This document shows, piece after piece, positions 26,263-35,416 of a DNA stretch of 46,224 bases. Where the stretch lies: positions 1-46,224 of the forward strand of contig JAGNEJ010000030.1 in the NCBI GenBank assembly GCA_018003315.1, read 5' to 3'. The position numbers and the translations under genes are program-made. The notes under the pieces are model-generated. The model searched no databases and had not been told where the DNA came from. It worked only from the letters and a program-made list of their open reading frames with translations. This DNA is from Verrucomicrobiales bacterium. GTDB taxonomy: Bacteria; Verrucomicrobiota; Verrucomicrobiia; Verrucomicrobiales; V1-33. How positions within the stretch are numbered: the first letter of the stretch is position 1; each line of letters starts with the position of its first letter.

Positions 26263-27888
26263 TCAGCGGGTGACCCGCACCCTGACAAAATTCACCGGAC
26301 TGTCGCCCGGAGTGGTGGCCATGTGGACGTATTGGTAGGGCGGTCCCAATTCCGTCACTTCCTGAAAAATGCCGGGATCGGCGCTCCAGTGCTGCAGATC
26401 CCTGCTGGTTTCCACCTGATAGGACAGCGCAGGGTCCGCCGCCGGGGAAATGCGTGGAAACGAAACGCCCCAGTTGCTGGCAGTCCCCGCAGGGGCTCCC
26501 TCCGGCCGGTTCAGAAAATACACAGGCAGACCGGCGGTCCTGCCTTCTGTCTCCGTGAACGGACATGCTTCCGCGGCTACCGGTGAAAGGCCAAAGGCAT
26601 ATTCGAGAAGGTTGGTGATCCCATCGCCGTCGGGGTCTGCCTCCGGATTGGGGTCCGTTTTCCAAATCCCCCAGCGAACCACCCACAAATCATAGGGATC
26701 CGTTGAGCCAGCAACTTGGAAGGTGCCACGGGTGTCGCAGGCATTTCCCAGCACATCGCGCAGCGAAACGTCCACGGACCACTGGCCGTCGGGAGCATGA
26801 CGCGGAATTTCCAGTTCGTAGAGCCAGTGCCCATTCTGTGCCGTTCCAACAAAGCAGGCATCCCGTGTGAGTCCCAAGATATGAAACGGCTCCCCCTGCG
26901 GCATGCGCACGGTCAGACACCCGCCGGCGGCTCCGGAAAGGTCGCTCACATTCACCCGAATCTGGATGGTCTTTGCGGTGTCGGTGACATCGGCTGGATT
27001 CGGGGAAATCTCCACCGTGGTCTCCGGGCAGGCGTTGTCGTGAACGCCACCATTCTTCACCTGCAACACCACCTGCCGGACACTGGGAAGAAATCCGTGA
27101 TCTCCCCATTGTCCGTAATCCACCTGGGCCATTCGGGCACCACTCCAACTGACCAGGCTCACCCCCGCCCACCACCACCCGGCCGGAGCAAACCGCGGGA
27201 TGGACACCGGCACCCGATAAGTACCCGAATGGTCATTGCCACTGATCCGCTGCGGTGCCTCAAACAGGAAATCGCCAAACCAGTCCCCGTCCGGCTGGTA
27301 AAGGCGCAGCACTCCACGGTCCAGCGGCAAGTCCGACTGGACGGCAACATACGCCATGACCGTGCGAGTTGCTGAAGTCACATCCGCCGGATTTGGGGCA
27401 AACACCATGTCGGTCAGCCGCAGAGCCGGTCCCGCATCCGGGCAAAGCGTCAGAAATACATCGCTGACAAGGTCCGCTCCCCCCGCCTGAAAGTAATAGG
27501 TGCTCCCCGCGATGGCATAAAAGGCAACTTCGCTGGCGGGTGCCCAGCCTCCCGATGCCGCCTGGTCATTCACCACCACCGCCGGAAGTACGATCTGCGG
27601 GTATTTGTAAACGGCCAGCACGGTGTCTCCCCAGGTGCCAAAGGTGTTCAACCGCATCCAGCGCGATTCCGGAGCCGTCCACTTCCACCAAACCGTCTTC
27701 TGCATCCCAGGCGGCAGCGGTTCGCCTGGCTGCGTGGTCGCCTCTGCATTGTTCGCGGATACCGCAGCTGCATTTTCCCATCCCAAACTGACGGCGTTCG
27801 CCATTTGATCGTTCGCCGGTGCCGCCGCCCGGAGCGACGTGACACCCAGAACACCGAAACCAATTCCCAGTATGAGTCGTTGTATCAT
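26263..27888 (-). CDS. Large secreted protein with beta-sandwich domains
   Basis: The 541-residue protein has a signal peptide (about 1-22, ending SLRAAAPAND). Residues ~24-140 match a module common in exported Verrucomicrobia proteins, with ANDQMANAVSL, TVWWKWTAPES and WGDTVLAVYKYP. Two related Ig-like regions follow, each introduced by NPADVT (about 180 and 300). Then comes DPNPEADPDGDGITNLLEYA (about 415-435), a probable calcium-binding linker, and a beta-rich tail that reads like a pentraxin/CUB-style or sorting domain. No catalytic residues were seen. It may bind polysaccharide or act at the cell surface. Its upstream region is unusually AT-rich and contains candidate promoters. Confidence 0.75.
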   Translation of the reverse strand: MIQRLILGIGFGVLGVTSLRAAAPANDQMANAVSLGWENAAAVSANNAEATTQPGEPLPPGMQKTVWWKWTAPESRWMRLNTFGTWGDTVLAVYKYPQIVLPAVVVNDQAASGGWAPASEVAFYAIAGSTYYFQAGGADLVSDVFLTLCPDAGPALRLTDMVFAPNPADVTSATRTVMAYVAVQSDLPLDRGVLRLYQPDGDWFGDFLFEAPQRISGNDHSGTYRVPVSIPRFAPAGWWWAGVSLVSWSGARMAQVDYGQWGDHGFLPSVRQVVLQVKNGGVHDNACPETTVEISPNPADVTDTAKTIQIRVNVSDLSGAAGGCLTVRMPQGEPFHILGLTRDACFVGTAQNGHWLYELEIPRHAPDGQWSVDVSLRDVLGNACDTRGTFQVAGSTDPYDLWVVRWGIWKTDPNPEADPDGDGITNLLEYAFGLSPVAAEACPFTETEGRTAGLPVYFLNRPEGAPAGTASNWGVSFPRISPAADPALSYQVETSRDLQHWSADPGIFQEVTELGPPYQYVHMATTPGDSPVNFVRVRVTR

Positions 27889-27895
27889 GATGGAA

Positions 27896-27922
27896 ATTAT
27901 GATTACAAAATGTGAATGTCAA
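27896..27922 (-). promoter_or_regulatory. Candidate promoter of the secreted-protein gene
   Basis: On the minus strand, TTGACA (27922-27917), a 15-base spacer and CATAAT (27901-27896) end seven bases before the ATG at 27888. A second candidate -10, TATAAT (27929-27924), overlaps it but has a poor -35. The surrounding 70 bases are far more AT-rich than the rest of the window. Confidence 0.45.
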
Positions 27923-28053
27923 AATTATATTTTTTCTCAAAATTGATATTCTGCATGGTTTTTCTGCGTGTCGATTCGAATTCAATTCGCGTTCCAGTGG
28001 AAGCCGAAGGCGAATGGCACCCGTGGAGGCGAAACTCCCGGAGGTGTGACCGA

Positions 28054-29046
28054 TCAGAAATCGCGGGTGGCAAAGCGCCAGAACGCCAGCAGGAGCACGG
28101 CGATCTCGAATGCGAGGGAGGTGCCGACGGTAAACCAGAGCGGGTTGTCCAGCCGTTGTTCCGCCTTCTGCGCCACGGAAAACAACGCGCGGCTGTGCTG
28201 GAATTCTTCCTCGGATTTCGAAATGGACCGGGCCAGAATCTCCTGGAACGTGTAAGGAGAGTCCGCACGGATGATGCGGTTGGCCAAGTCACCGGTGGCG
28301 CGGGTTTTCGGCAGCACCCACATCACTTTTGTCAGGGTGCGGTCCACCTGCTGCATGGTTTTGGAGATCTGCCGCCCCTCGTCCGCCAGGGTCTGCTCAA
28401 ACACCACCGCGCTCTTGGCCAGACTGAACTGGGAATACTGGATCAGCCACAGCACGAACCAGAACAGGACCGACCACAGCACCGCAGCCACCGAACTGCG
28501 TGTCACCACGCCAAAAAATACGTTCACGCAGTAGACAAAACTGAAAATCAACACGGTGAGTCCCACGGAATAAAACACGCTCCAGTAGGCCTCGTGCAGG
28601 CGAACATACAGCGTGAGAAACACCCCGCCCGCCACAATCAGGGCCTGCATGGCCACGAACAGCAGGCTTCCGAGATATTTTCCCAGAAACAGTTTCAGCC
28701 GGCCCACGGGTTTGGACAGCAGCAGGTCCACGGTGCCGGCCTGCATGGTGTCCGGAAAAATGGTGGAGGCCGGAAACATGGCCAGGACGACGGCAAAGGT
28801 CATGAGCCACCAGTCAATGAGGCCCCAGAGCAGCGTGAGCAGCAGTGATTTTTCCCACGGAGTGCCTGCTCTGAGAAAGGCGCTGTCCTGCTGGAAAAGC
28901 CCGTAGCCCATGTACCAGCCCGAGGCATTGCATCCCACGGAGGCGAAGGCCACCACCAACACGACCGAGAGCCAGAGCACCACCCAGAACAGTCCGCGGG
29001 CCTTCAGAGAGCGGTAAGTGTCAGTGACGATGGCGAAGAGCTGCAT
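28054..29046 (-). CDS. ABC-2-type transporter permease, orphan
   Basis: The 330-residue protein has several hydrophobic segments and the general pattern of ABC-2 membrane subunits: an N-terminal helix near LFWVVLWLSVVLVVAF, then TIFPDTMQAGTVDLLLSKPVGR, a block typical of this permease class. Four further hydrophobic stretches follow. The start ATG at 29046 begins MQLFAIVTDTYRSLKARG, the usual short cytoplasmic lead; the open frame upstream is not conserved in style. The protein has a long soluble loop (about 225-300) before the last helix. No ATP-binding subunit gene is adjacent, so the partner must lie elsewhere. The substrate is unknown. Confidence 0.78.
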   Translation of the reverse strand: MQLFAIVTDTYRSLKARGLFWVVLWLSVVLVVAFASVGCNASGWYMGYGLFQQDSAFLRAGTPWEKSLLLTLLWGLIDWWLMTFAVVLAMFPASTIFPDTMQAGTVDLLLSKPVGRLKLFLGKYLGSLLFVAMQALIVAGGVFLTLYVRLHEAYWSVFYSVGLTVLIFSFVYCVNVFFGVVTRSSVAAVLWSVLFWFVLWLIQYSQFSLAKSAVVFEQTLADEGRQISKTMQQVDRTLTKVMWVLPKTRATGDLANRIIRADSPYTFQEILARSISKSEEEFQHSRALFSVAQKAEQRLDNPLWFTVGTSLAFEIAVLLLAFWRFATRDF

Positions 29047-29356
29047 GGCGGAACCAATTCTGCGCGCAGCATGGCGGAAATGCCGTGGCTGGCAAAGCAA
29101 TTCCCAAAGGATCTGTTCGCAATTCCCGTCGTGGCTTTGCAATTGCTGGCGCATGGCGTAGATTCTCCCTGCCCCACCCTCTGTTTTCCGCCGGCGATGA
29201 TGCGAAGTCACGTTGGCCTTCAGTGCCGCCACTCTGGCACTCCGGACTCACCCCTTCGCAGCGTCGCCGACCACGACCGATGCTGGAGGCCCCTGCCGCC
29301 CGCACCGCACCCGCCAGGTCGGCGCGACAACAGGGAACCCCAACCCTCCACTCCCC
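29047..29356. other. Divergent intergenic region, permease and acyl-CoA dehydrogenase
   Basis: This 310-base region separates two divergent genes and has no convincing gene of its own. A perfect 6-bp stem, AGTGCC (29222-29227) with GGCACT (29236-29241), is present. A weak promoter-like pair, TTGCAA (29137-29142) and TAGATT (29159-29164) with a 16-base spacer, points toward the acyl-CoA dehydrogenase. Neither is strong enough to call. Confidence 0.35.
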
Positions 29357-31162
29357 ATGAAAAATTCCTCCAGCCTCATCGACACCAGCCGGATGAATGT
29401 CGGGCAGCGCGCCGCCCTGGAAATGGCGGAAGCCGCCCGCGATCCCGGCGGCAGCCAGCCCACCTTTGCCGGCGGGCTTTTCCTTGGAGAAACTCCCTTC
29501 TCTCAACTGTTCCCATTTCCGGAACAGTCGCTGGAAGACCGGGACCAGGGGGATGCCTTTCTCAGCCGCCTGCGGGATTTACTCGACCGCGAAGCCGACC
29601 CGGATGAAATCGACCGCACCGGCGAAATTCCGGAATCTCTCATCGACGCACTGCGGAAAATCGGTGCATTTGGCATCAAGATTCCGGTCGCCTGCGGAGG
29701 TCTTGGGCTTTCGCAGACCAACTACAGCCGCACGGCCATGGAGCTGGGCAGCCGTTGCGGCAACCTCACCGCGCTGCTCTCCGCCCACCAGAGCATCGGC
29801 GTGCCGCAGCCGCTGCTGGTGTTCGGCACCGCAGAGCAAAAAGCAACATTCCTGCCGCGGGTGGCTGCCGGGGAAATCAGCGCTTTTGCACTCACCGAAG
29901 TGGATGCGGGCTCCGACCCCGCGAAAATGCGGATGACGGCGACGCACACCGAAGACGGCGCGGCCTTTCTCCTCAACGGGGAAAAGCTCTGGTGCACCAA
30001 CGCGCTCAAGGCCGGCCTGCTGGTGGTGATGGCTAGAACTCCGGCGGAAAATGGTCCGGGCAAACCCACGGCCTTCATTGTGGAAACCAGCACGCCGGGG
30101 GTGGCACTCGTGCACCGCTGCCGGTTCATGGGGCTCAAAGCCCTCTACAACGGCGTGATTCGATTCACCAATGTCCGGGTGCCGCGCGAGAACATCCTCG
30201 GCGGTGAAGGACGCGGCCTCAAAGTGGCCCTGACCACGCTGAACACCGGGCGCATCACCCTGCCTGCCGCCTGTGCCGGCATGGCGCGGCAGTGCCTGGA
30301 CTGGGCGCTCGCCTGGGCGAAGGAACGCGAACAATGGGGACAACCGATCGTCCGCCACGAGGCCATTGCGGACAAACTGGCCCGCATGGCCGCAGACACC
30401 TTTGCGCTGGAAAGCCTGGTTCTCTACGTTTCCAGCCTGGTGGACCGCGACAAATCCGCGGACGTCCGCGTGGAAGCGGCCATGGCCAAACTCTGGGGGA
30501 CGGAACGCGGATGGGACATCGTCAACGAAACGATGCAAATCCGTGGCGGCCGCGGCTATGAAACCTCGGCCAGCCTGGCCGCCCGCGGTGAAAAACCCGT
30601 TCCCGTGGAACGTTTTCTGAGGGACGCCCGCATCAATACCATCTTCGAAGGCTCCAGCGAAATCATGCGCCTGTTTCTCGCCCGCGAGGCGCTGGACCCG
30701 CATTTGAAAATCGGCGCCGCAGCCGTCAACACCACCCTGCCCAAATCCGTCAGACTCAAATCTGCCCTCCGCGCGGGCCTGCATTATCTTGGGTGGTATC
30801 CAAAAAAATGGCTTCCGGCTATCGGCGGCATTCCCAGCGGCCTGCCCGCCGCCCTTCGTTCCCACTTGCGAGCCGTGCAGCGGCTCAGCCGCCGTCTCGC
30901 CCGTCGGCTCTTCCACGCCATGGTGCGATTTGGGCCGCGACTGGAACGGCGGCAGTTGTTGCTGGGCCGGTTCGTGGACATCGGCACGGAGCTGTTTGTG
31001 ATGACGCTCGTCTGCAGCCGCGCCGCCAGTCTCCACGACCCGGCCAGCCTGCTTCGGGCGAATCAATTCTGCCGCCGCAGCCGCTTGAAAATCGACCGCC
31101 TCTTCCGGGAACTCCGCCGCAATGCCGATGCCGAGACCAGCGCGCTTGCCCGCCAACTCTGA
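29357..31162 (+). CDS. Acyl-CoA dehydrogenase with C-terminal extension
   Basis: This FAD enzyme introduces a trans double bond into acyl-CoA, the first step of beta-oxidation, passing electrons to an electron-transfer flavoprotein. The 601-residue protein has an N-terminal helical domain, a middle beta-domain with FALTEVDAGSDPAKM, and the C-terminal helical domain with QIRGGRGYETSASL. The catalytic base is expected at Glu431 in RINTIFEGSSEIMRLF. An additional ~150 residues follow, which resembles the very-long-chain (VLCAD/ACAD9-like) layout. Chain-length preference cannot be read. The start at 29357 precedes MKNSSSLIDTSRM; a longer open frame upstream is not homologous in style. No other beta-oxidation gene adjoins. 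Confidence 0.9.
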   Translation: MKNSSSLIDTSRMNVGQRAALEMAEAARDPGGSQPTFAGGLFLGETPFSQLFPFPEQSLEDRDQGDAFLSRLRDLLDREADPDEIDRTGEIPESLIDALRKIGAFGIKIPVACGGLGLSQTNYSRTAMELGSRCGNLTALLSAHQSIGVPQPLLVFGTAEQKATFLPRVAAGEISAFALTEVDAGSDPAKMRMTATHTEDGAAFLLNGEKLWCTNALKAGLLVVMARTPAENGPGKPTAFIVETSTPGVALVHRCRFMGLKALYNGVIRFTNVRVPRENILGGEGRGLKVALTTLNTGRITLPAACAGMARQCLDWALAWAKEREQWGQPIVRHEAIADKLARMAADTFALESLVLYVSSLVDRDKSADVRVEAAMAKLWGTERGWDIVNETMQIRGGRGYETSASLAARGEKPVPVERFLRDARINTIFEGSSEIMRLFLAREALDPHLKIGAAAVNTTLPKSVRLKSALRAGLHYLGWYPKKWLPAIGGIPSGLPAALRSHLRAVQRLSRRLARRLFHAMVRFGPRLERRQLLLGRFVDIGTELFVMTLVCSRAASLHDPASLLRANQFCRRSRLKIDRLFRELRRNADAETSALARQL

Positions 31163-31361
31163 CAAAATGCGCAGAGAATTTTCATGGCAGGCGGAAGCGG
31201 TTGCCGGTTTGGGTGATGTGGTGAATTGGCCGGGAGTTGACCGGGCAGACGCCGTTTTTTTCGCATCCACACTTTCGGAGAGAATTTTCGCTCGCCAGCC
31301 ACCATTTTTTGCCGTTGCATCGTTCCCGTTGACGCCCCCGCGCCAAGGGCTTCATTGCCGG

Positions 31362-32441
31362 ATGGACCCGTCAGCCAAAGAATTCCTTTTCGATCTCCTC
31401 CGGACCCCCAGCCCCACCGGATTTGAAATCGCGGGGCAGCGCAAATGGGCCGCTTACGCGGCGAAGTTTGCCGACAGCGTGGCTGCGGACGCTTACGGCA
31501 ATGCTTGGGCCAGCCTGGCAGGAAAGGGAGACCCGGCCTTCAAACTGATGCTGGAAGCGCACGCCGATGAAATTGGCTACATGGTCAAAACCGTCACCAG
31601 TGAAGGGTTTTTGTATCTGGAACGCATCGGCGGGTCCGACCACGCCACCGGCCGGGGACGCAAGCTGGACATTCTGGGCGACAAGGGTCCGGTCCGCGGA
31701 ATCATTGGAAATACCGCCATCCATATCCGGGATCGGAGCGGCGGAGAAAAGGCTCCGGAAGTGCATGAACTGTATGTGGATGTCGGCGCCGACAACGCCA
31801 AGGACGTGGCCAAACTGGGCATTCGCGTGGGTCATCCCGCGGTTTACTCCGACACCGTCGAGGAATTCGGCCCACACCGCCTCACGGGACGCGCACTGGA
31901 CAATCGGATCGGCGGATTCATCATCGCCCAAGTGCTGCAAAAGCTGCAAAAGCACCGGGGGAAAATGCACTGCACCGTTCTGGCCGTGAACGCCGTGCAG
32001 GAGGAAATCGGCGGATTTGGCGCACGCATGGTCACCCACCGACTGGAGCCCAGCGCCGCCATCTGCCTGGACGTGACCCATGCCACGGACACGCCGGGAA
32101 TCGACCGCAACAAGCACGGCAGCGTCAAGCTGACCGGCGGACCGTCCATCACCCACGGCACCGCCTGCCACCCCAACGTGGTCAAACGGCTGATGAAGGT
32201 TGCTGAGAAAGCCAAACTGCCCCTCCAGCACGAATCCTCTTCCCGGTTCACCGGCACCGACACGGATGACATTTATTACATCCGCAACGGCGTCCCCACC
32301 GCCCTGGTTTCCCTGCCCCTGCGCTACATGCACTCGGTCGTGGAATGCATCGACCTGCGCGACCTGGAACAAGTGGTCGAACTCCTCGCCAACTTTGCCC
32401 TGTCCATCAAACCAGGAGAGGACTTCGGGCACAAGCTCTGA
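31362..32441 (+). CDS. M42-family metallo-aminopeptidase
   Basis: M42 enzymes are cytoplasmic di-metal aminopeptidases or glutamyl aminopeptidase-like proteins that form large tetrahedral assemblies. The 359-residue protein has the full set of expected metal and catalytic residues: His67 (LEAHADEIG), Asp180 (GRALDNRIGG), the Glu pair at 214-215 (VQEEIGG), Asp237 (CLDVTHA) and His324 (RYMHSVVE). The length is typical. The ATG at 31362 begins MDPSAKEFLFDLLRTPSPTG, the characteristic N-terminus. A strong bidirectional-type terminator follows 24 bases after the stop. The preference for the N-terminal residue is not known. Confidence 0.93.
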   Translation: MDPSAKEFLFDLLRTPSPTGFEIAGQRKWAAYAAKFADSVAADAYGNAWASLAGKGDPAFKLMLEAHADEIGYMVKTVTSEGFLYLERIGGSDHATGRGRKLDILGDKGPVRGIIGNTAIHIRDRSGGEKAPEVHELYVDVGADNAKDVAKLGIRVGHPAVYSDTVEEFGPHRLTGRALDNRIGGFIIAQVLQKLQKHRGKMHCTVLAVNAVQEEIGGFGARMVTHRLEPSAAICLDVTHATDTPGIDRNKHGSVKLTGGPSITHGTACHPNVVKRLMKVAEKAKLPLQHESSSRFTGTDTDDIYYIRNGVPTALVSLPLRYMHSVVECIDLRDLEQVVELLANFALSIKPGEDFGHKL

Positions 32442-32464
32442 CGCAAGCGCCACCGCATCCGGGC

Positions 32465-32482
32465 AAAAACCGCACGGTTTTT
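32465..32482 (+). terminator. Terminator after the M42 peptidase gene
   Basis: AAAAACC (32465-32471), a GCAC loop and GGTTTTT (32476-32482) make a perfect stem with A-run and T-run flanks, the usual form of an intrinsic terminator that can work on both strands. It lies 24 bases past the stop codon. Confidence 0.75.
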
Positions 32483-32555
32483 CCGGGGCTGCCCTGCTTT
32501 CACCACAATCCTGCGGCGTAACCGTCGCCGGGAATCCGATGGGCGCTGCGGGCGT

Positions 32556-32567
32556 CCCCCCCCCCCC
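32556..32567 (+). repeat. Run of twelve C
   Basis: Twelve uninterrupted C lie 12 bases upstream of the structured segment. Runs of this length are prone to slippage and to sequencing error, so the count itself should be treated with care. It lies in non-coding DNA, about 285 bases before glgP. Confidence 0.8.
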
Positions 32568-32578
32568 GACTGCCAACT

Positions 32579-32673
32579 GCGGGGCTGCAGGCTCGGTATG
32601 GCGAAGTCCGCCAGGCCAAGAACCGTGGCGCTTCGGGGAAAAACCCTGCTCCAACCAGCAGCGCAAACCCCGC
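32579..32673. repeat. 95-base structured or mobile-like element
   Basis: The ends GCGGGG (32579-32584) and CCCCGC (32668-32673) are inverted repeats. Within them are CTGC/GCAG, a CGGT/ACCG pair (32594-32597 with 32622-32625), a GGCG/CGCC hairpin (32600-32612) and a CTGCT/AGCAG hairpin (32646-32661). It could be a structured non-coding RNA, a leader of the glycogen operon or a small dispersed repeat. GC-rich DNA gives hairpins easily, so the call is tentative. Confidence 0.4.
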
Positions 32674-32851
32674 ATTCATTTCATGAAAGGAGGAATCCGG
32701 CGGAAAAACAGGCAAAATTGGCGTTGAAAATCCCTCGACCCCTGTCAGTTGAAAAGGGCAGCCAGGCTGCATTCGCGCCCGGCCTGTCCCGCGGCCCGCT
32801 ACACATCTCCCCTCCCTGACTTCCATCTCCCACCCCATTCCCCGTTATCCC

Positions 32852-35416
32852 GTGTCCTCTGTCATTTCATCGATCCAGGTTCTGAATGTCGCCCCCTGCA
32901 TCCCCAAACCGCTGCGGTTTCTCGAAACCTTGGTGCGCAATGTATGGTGGTGCTGGAATGAGGACGCCATCGCCCTGCTGCGCCGCATGGACCCCAGTCT
33001 GTGGCGGCAAGTCGGGGGAAATCCGCTGGAATTCCTGCGCAGCATCCCCCAGCCCACCCTGCAGAGCCTAGCGCAGGACACTTCGTTTCAGAAACAGCTT
33101 GCCGCCGTGGAGGCTCGCTTTCACCAGTCGGTCGGGCGCGATCCCGAGGTGGAGCATGGTCCGGTGGCCTACTTTTCGCTGGAATTCGGCCTCCACGAAA
33201 CGGTGCGCCTTTACTCCGGTGGACTGGGCGTGCTGGCGGGAGACCACCTCAAGGCCGCCTCGGATCTGGGATTGCCGCTGACCGCCGTGGGGCTCTTTTA
33301 CCACCAGGGCTACTTTGAACAGCACCTCAACCAGGATGGGCTGCAGCAGGAGCACTACCGGAATGAGGAAATCCCCGACATGCCGCTCATCCGGGCCAAA
33401 ACTCCCAATGGGGACCGCCTGCTGGTGAGCATCCCCCTGCCCGAAGGGCAACTTTATGCCAGGGTTTGGGAACTTCCGGTGGGAGGCATCCGCCTGGTGC
33501 TCCTGGATGCCAATGTTCCGGAAAATTCTCCGGAGTTTTGTGAAATCACCTCCCGGCTCTACGGCGGCGGCGAACAAAACCGTCTGCGGCAGGAAATGCT
33601 GCTGGCGGTCGGCGGCATGCGGGCGCTGCTGCAAATGGGCATCGAACCGGAAGTCTGCCACATGAACGAAGGCCATGCGGCATTCCTCAGTCTGGCACGG
33701 CTGGAACACCTGACCAAGACGCGCGGCCTGAATCTGGCGGCGGCCTGTGAAGTGGTGGCCCATTCCAATGTGTTCACCACCCACACCCCGGTGCCTGCGG
33801 GCAACGAGACGTTTCCCATCCACCTCGTCGAACAGCATCTGCGGGCACTGGAAACCGAAACCGGCGTGCCCACGCAGCAGGTCATCGAATGGGGACGGTC
33901 ACCCGGCGACACCCACAGTGAACTTTCCATGACCATTCTGGGCCTGCGGATGGCGCACCGGTCCAACGCAGTGAGCAAACTGCACGGCGACGTGGCCCGC
34001 GGGATGTGGCAGCACGTCTGGCCGGGCAAAGTGCACGATGAAGTCCCCATCGGTCACGTGACCAACGGGGTGCATGCGCCCACCTGGATTTCCCCGGAAA
34101 TCCTCGCTCTGTTCCAGCGGCACCTGGGACCGGACTGGGAAAGGGCGGCGGAAAATCCGGAAGCCCTGGCCCGCATCGACGACATACCCGATGAGGAACT
34201 CTGGCGGGCACACGAGCTGGCCCGGACCCGTCTGCTGAAGGCCATTCGCACCGGGGCGGAATCGCAGTTGCTGCGCAGCAATGCCCCGCAGGCCGACCTG
34301 GCTGCTGCCCGCGGCGTCATGGACCAGAATGTCCTCACCATCGGATTCGCACGCCGCGCCGCCAGCTACAAGCGGGCCACGCTGCTGCTGCGCAACCCCG
34401 ACCGGTTCGAAGCGCTGCTCAACCACCCGCAGCGCCCCATTCAAATCGTCTTCGCAGGCAAAGCCCATCCAGCCGACAATCACGGGAAAGACTTCATCCG
34501 CCAGGTGGTTCATTTCTCCCGCCGTCCGGGAGTGCGCAAGCGCATGATTTTCCTGGAAAACTACAACATGGCGATGGCCCGCAGCCTGGTGCAAGGCGCG
34601 GACATCTGGCTGAACACCCCGCGCCGCCGCCTGGAAGCCAGCGGAACCTCCGGCATGAAAGCGGCGCTCAACGGCGTGCTCAACTGCTCCATTCTCGACG
34701 GCTGGTGGTGTGAAGGCTACTCCCGCCAGTGCGGCTGGGCCATCGGCAACGGCGAGGAATTCGACGACGAAAACTACCAGGACGAGGTGGAATCCGCCGC
34801 CCTTTACCGGCTGCTGGAAGACGAGATCGCCCCCACCTTTTACGATCGTTCCGAGGGAGCGGACCCGGCGAGGTGGATTCACATGATGAAAGCCTGCCTG
34901 CGCATGGCCCTTGGGTTCTTCACCACCCGGCGCATGGTCTCCGAATACCGTGACCGCTTCTACAAACCCGCATCGGCTGATTTCCGCAGCCTGCTGGCAA
35001 ACGGCGCCGAGAAGGCCCGCGGCCTGGTGATCCACCGCCAGCGCCTGGATTCCCTATGGAGCCAGGTCAAGGTGGGCCGCCCTGTGACCGACCGGGACCT
35101 GACCGGACTGCATGCGGGTGACACCATCCAGGCCACGGTCTCGGTCTTTCTGGGACAACTGAAGCCGGAAGAAGTGCGGATGGAAATCTGCCAAGGTCCG
35201 CTTGATTCCCAGTCAACCATCCGCAATCATGCCTTCATGGAGATGCCTGTCGTCAAAGATCATGGCAATGGCTGGTTCGATTACCAGACGACCCTGGCGC
35301 TGCCGAAAAGCGGACGTTTTGGGTTCACCGCCCGGGCGCTGCCCGCAGGAACCACCTGGCAGCTCACATCCCCAGGCCATGTGACATGGGCAACCAACGA
35401 CCCCCATGAGCACTAA
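32852..35416 (+). CDS. glgP: Glycogen/alpha-glucan phosphorylase
   Basis: This PLP enzyme releases glucose 1-phosphate from glycogen in the cytoplasm. The 854-residue protein resembles the Thermus-type alpha-glucan phosphorylases rather than the E. coli type. Visible blocks include the N-terminal NVWWCWNEDA, VAYFSLEFGLHE with YSGGLGVLAGDH, and CHMNEGHAAF. The PLP lysine is Lys603 in EASGTSGMKAALNG. The start is a GTG at 32852, chosen because the family homology begins near residue 8; there is no Shine-Dalgarno sequence. It overlaps glgA by 11 bases, so breakdown and synthesis of glycogen are coupled in one operon. Confidence 0.94.
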   Translation: MSSVISSIQVLNVAPCIPKPLRFLETLVRNVWWCWNEDAIALLRRMDPSLWRQVGGNPLEFLRSIPQPTLQSLAQDTSFQKQLAAVEARFHQSVGRDPEVEHGPVAYFSLEFGLHETVRLYSGGLGVLAGDHLKAASDLGLPLTAVGLFYHQGYFEQHLNQDGLQQEHYRNEEIPDMPLIRAKTPNGDRLLVSIPLPEGQLYARVWELPVGGIRLVLLDANVPENSPEFCEITSRLYGGGEQNRLRQEMLLAVGGMRALLQMGIEPEVCHMNEGHAAFLSLARLEHLTKTRGLNLAAACEVVAHSNVFTTHTPVPAGNETFPIHLVEQHLRALETETGVPTQQVIEWGRSPGDTHSELSMTILGLRMAHRSNAVSKLHGDVARGMWQHVWPGKVHDEVPIGHVTNGVHAPTWISPEILALFQRHLGPDWERAAENPEALARIDDIPDEELWRAHELARTRLLKAIRTGAESQLLRSNAPQADLAAARGVMDQNVLTIGFARRAASYKRATLLLRNPDRFEALLNHPQRPIQIVFAGKAHPADNHGKDFIRQVVHFSRRPGVRKRMIFLENYNMAMARSLVQGADIWLNTPRRRLEASGTSGMKAALNGVLNCSILDGWWCEGYSRQCGWAIGNGEEFDDENYQDEVESAALYRLLEDEIAPTFYDRSEGADPARWIHMMKACLRMALGFFTTRRMVSEYRDRFYKPASADFRSLLANGAEKARGLVIHRQRLDSLWSQVKVGRPVTDRDLTGLHAGDTIQATVSVFLGQLKPEEVRMEICQGPLDSQSTIRNHAFMEMPVVKDHGNGWFDYQTTLALPKSGRFGFTARALPAGTTWQLTSPGHVTWATNDPHEH

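Larger units (their letters stand above)
32442..32851. other. 410-base hairpin-rich region upstream of glgP
   Basis: No gene is visible. In order it holds the terminator at 32465-32482; a hairpin CGGCG/CGCCG (32514-32530); a run of 12 C (32556-32567); the 95-base structured segment at 32579-32673; a 10-base palindrome TTTCATGAAA (32679-32688); and an isolated AAGGAGG (32687-32693) with no start codon after it. No clear promoter for glgP was found. Confidence 0.5.

Noticed and set aside
31231-31262. TTGACC followed by a T-run as promoter or terminator before the M42 gene
   Set aside because: No -10 fits at 16-18 bases, and the T-run is not preceded by a stem.
32521-32625. Cobalamin-riboswitch-like phrases (GGGAATCCGATG and CCCCCGACTGCCAACTG)
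   Set aside because: A few short words resemble the B12 box, but most of the core is absent, spacing is wrong, and glgP is not a B12-related gene.
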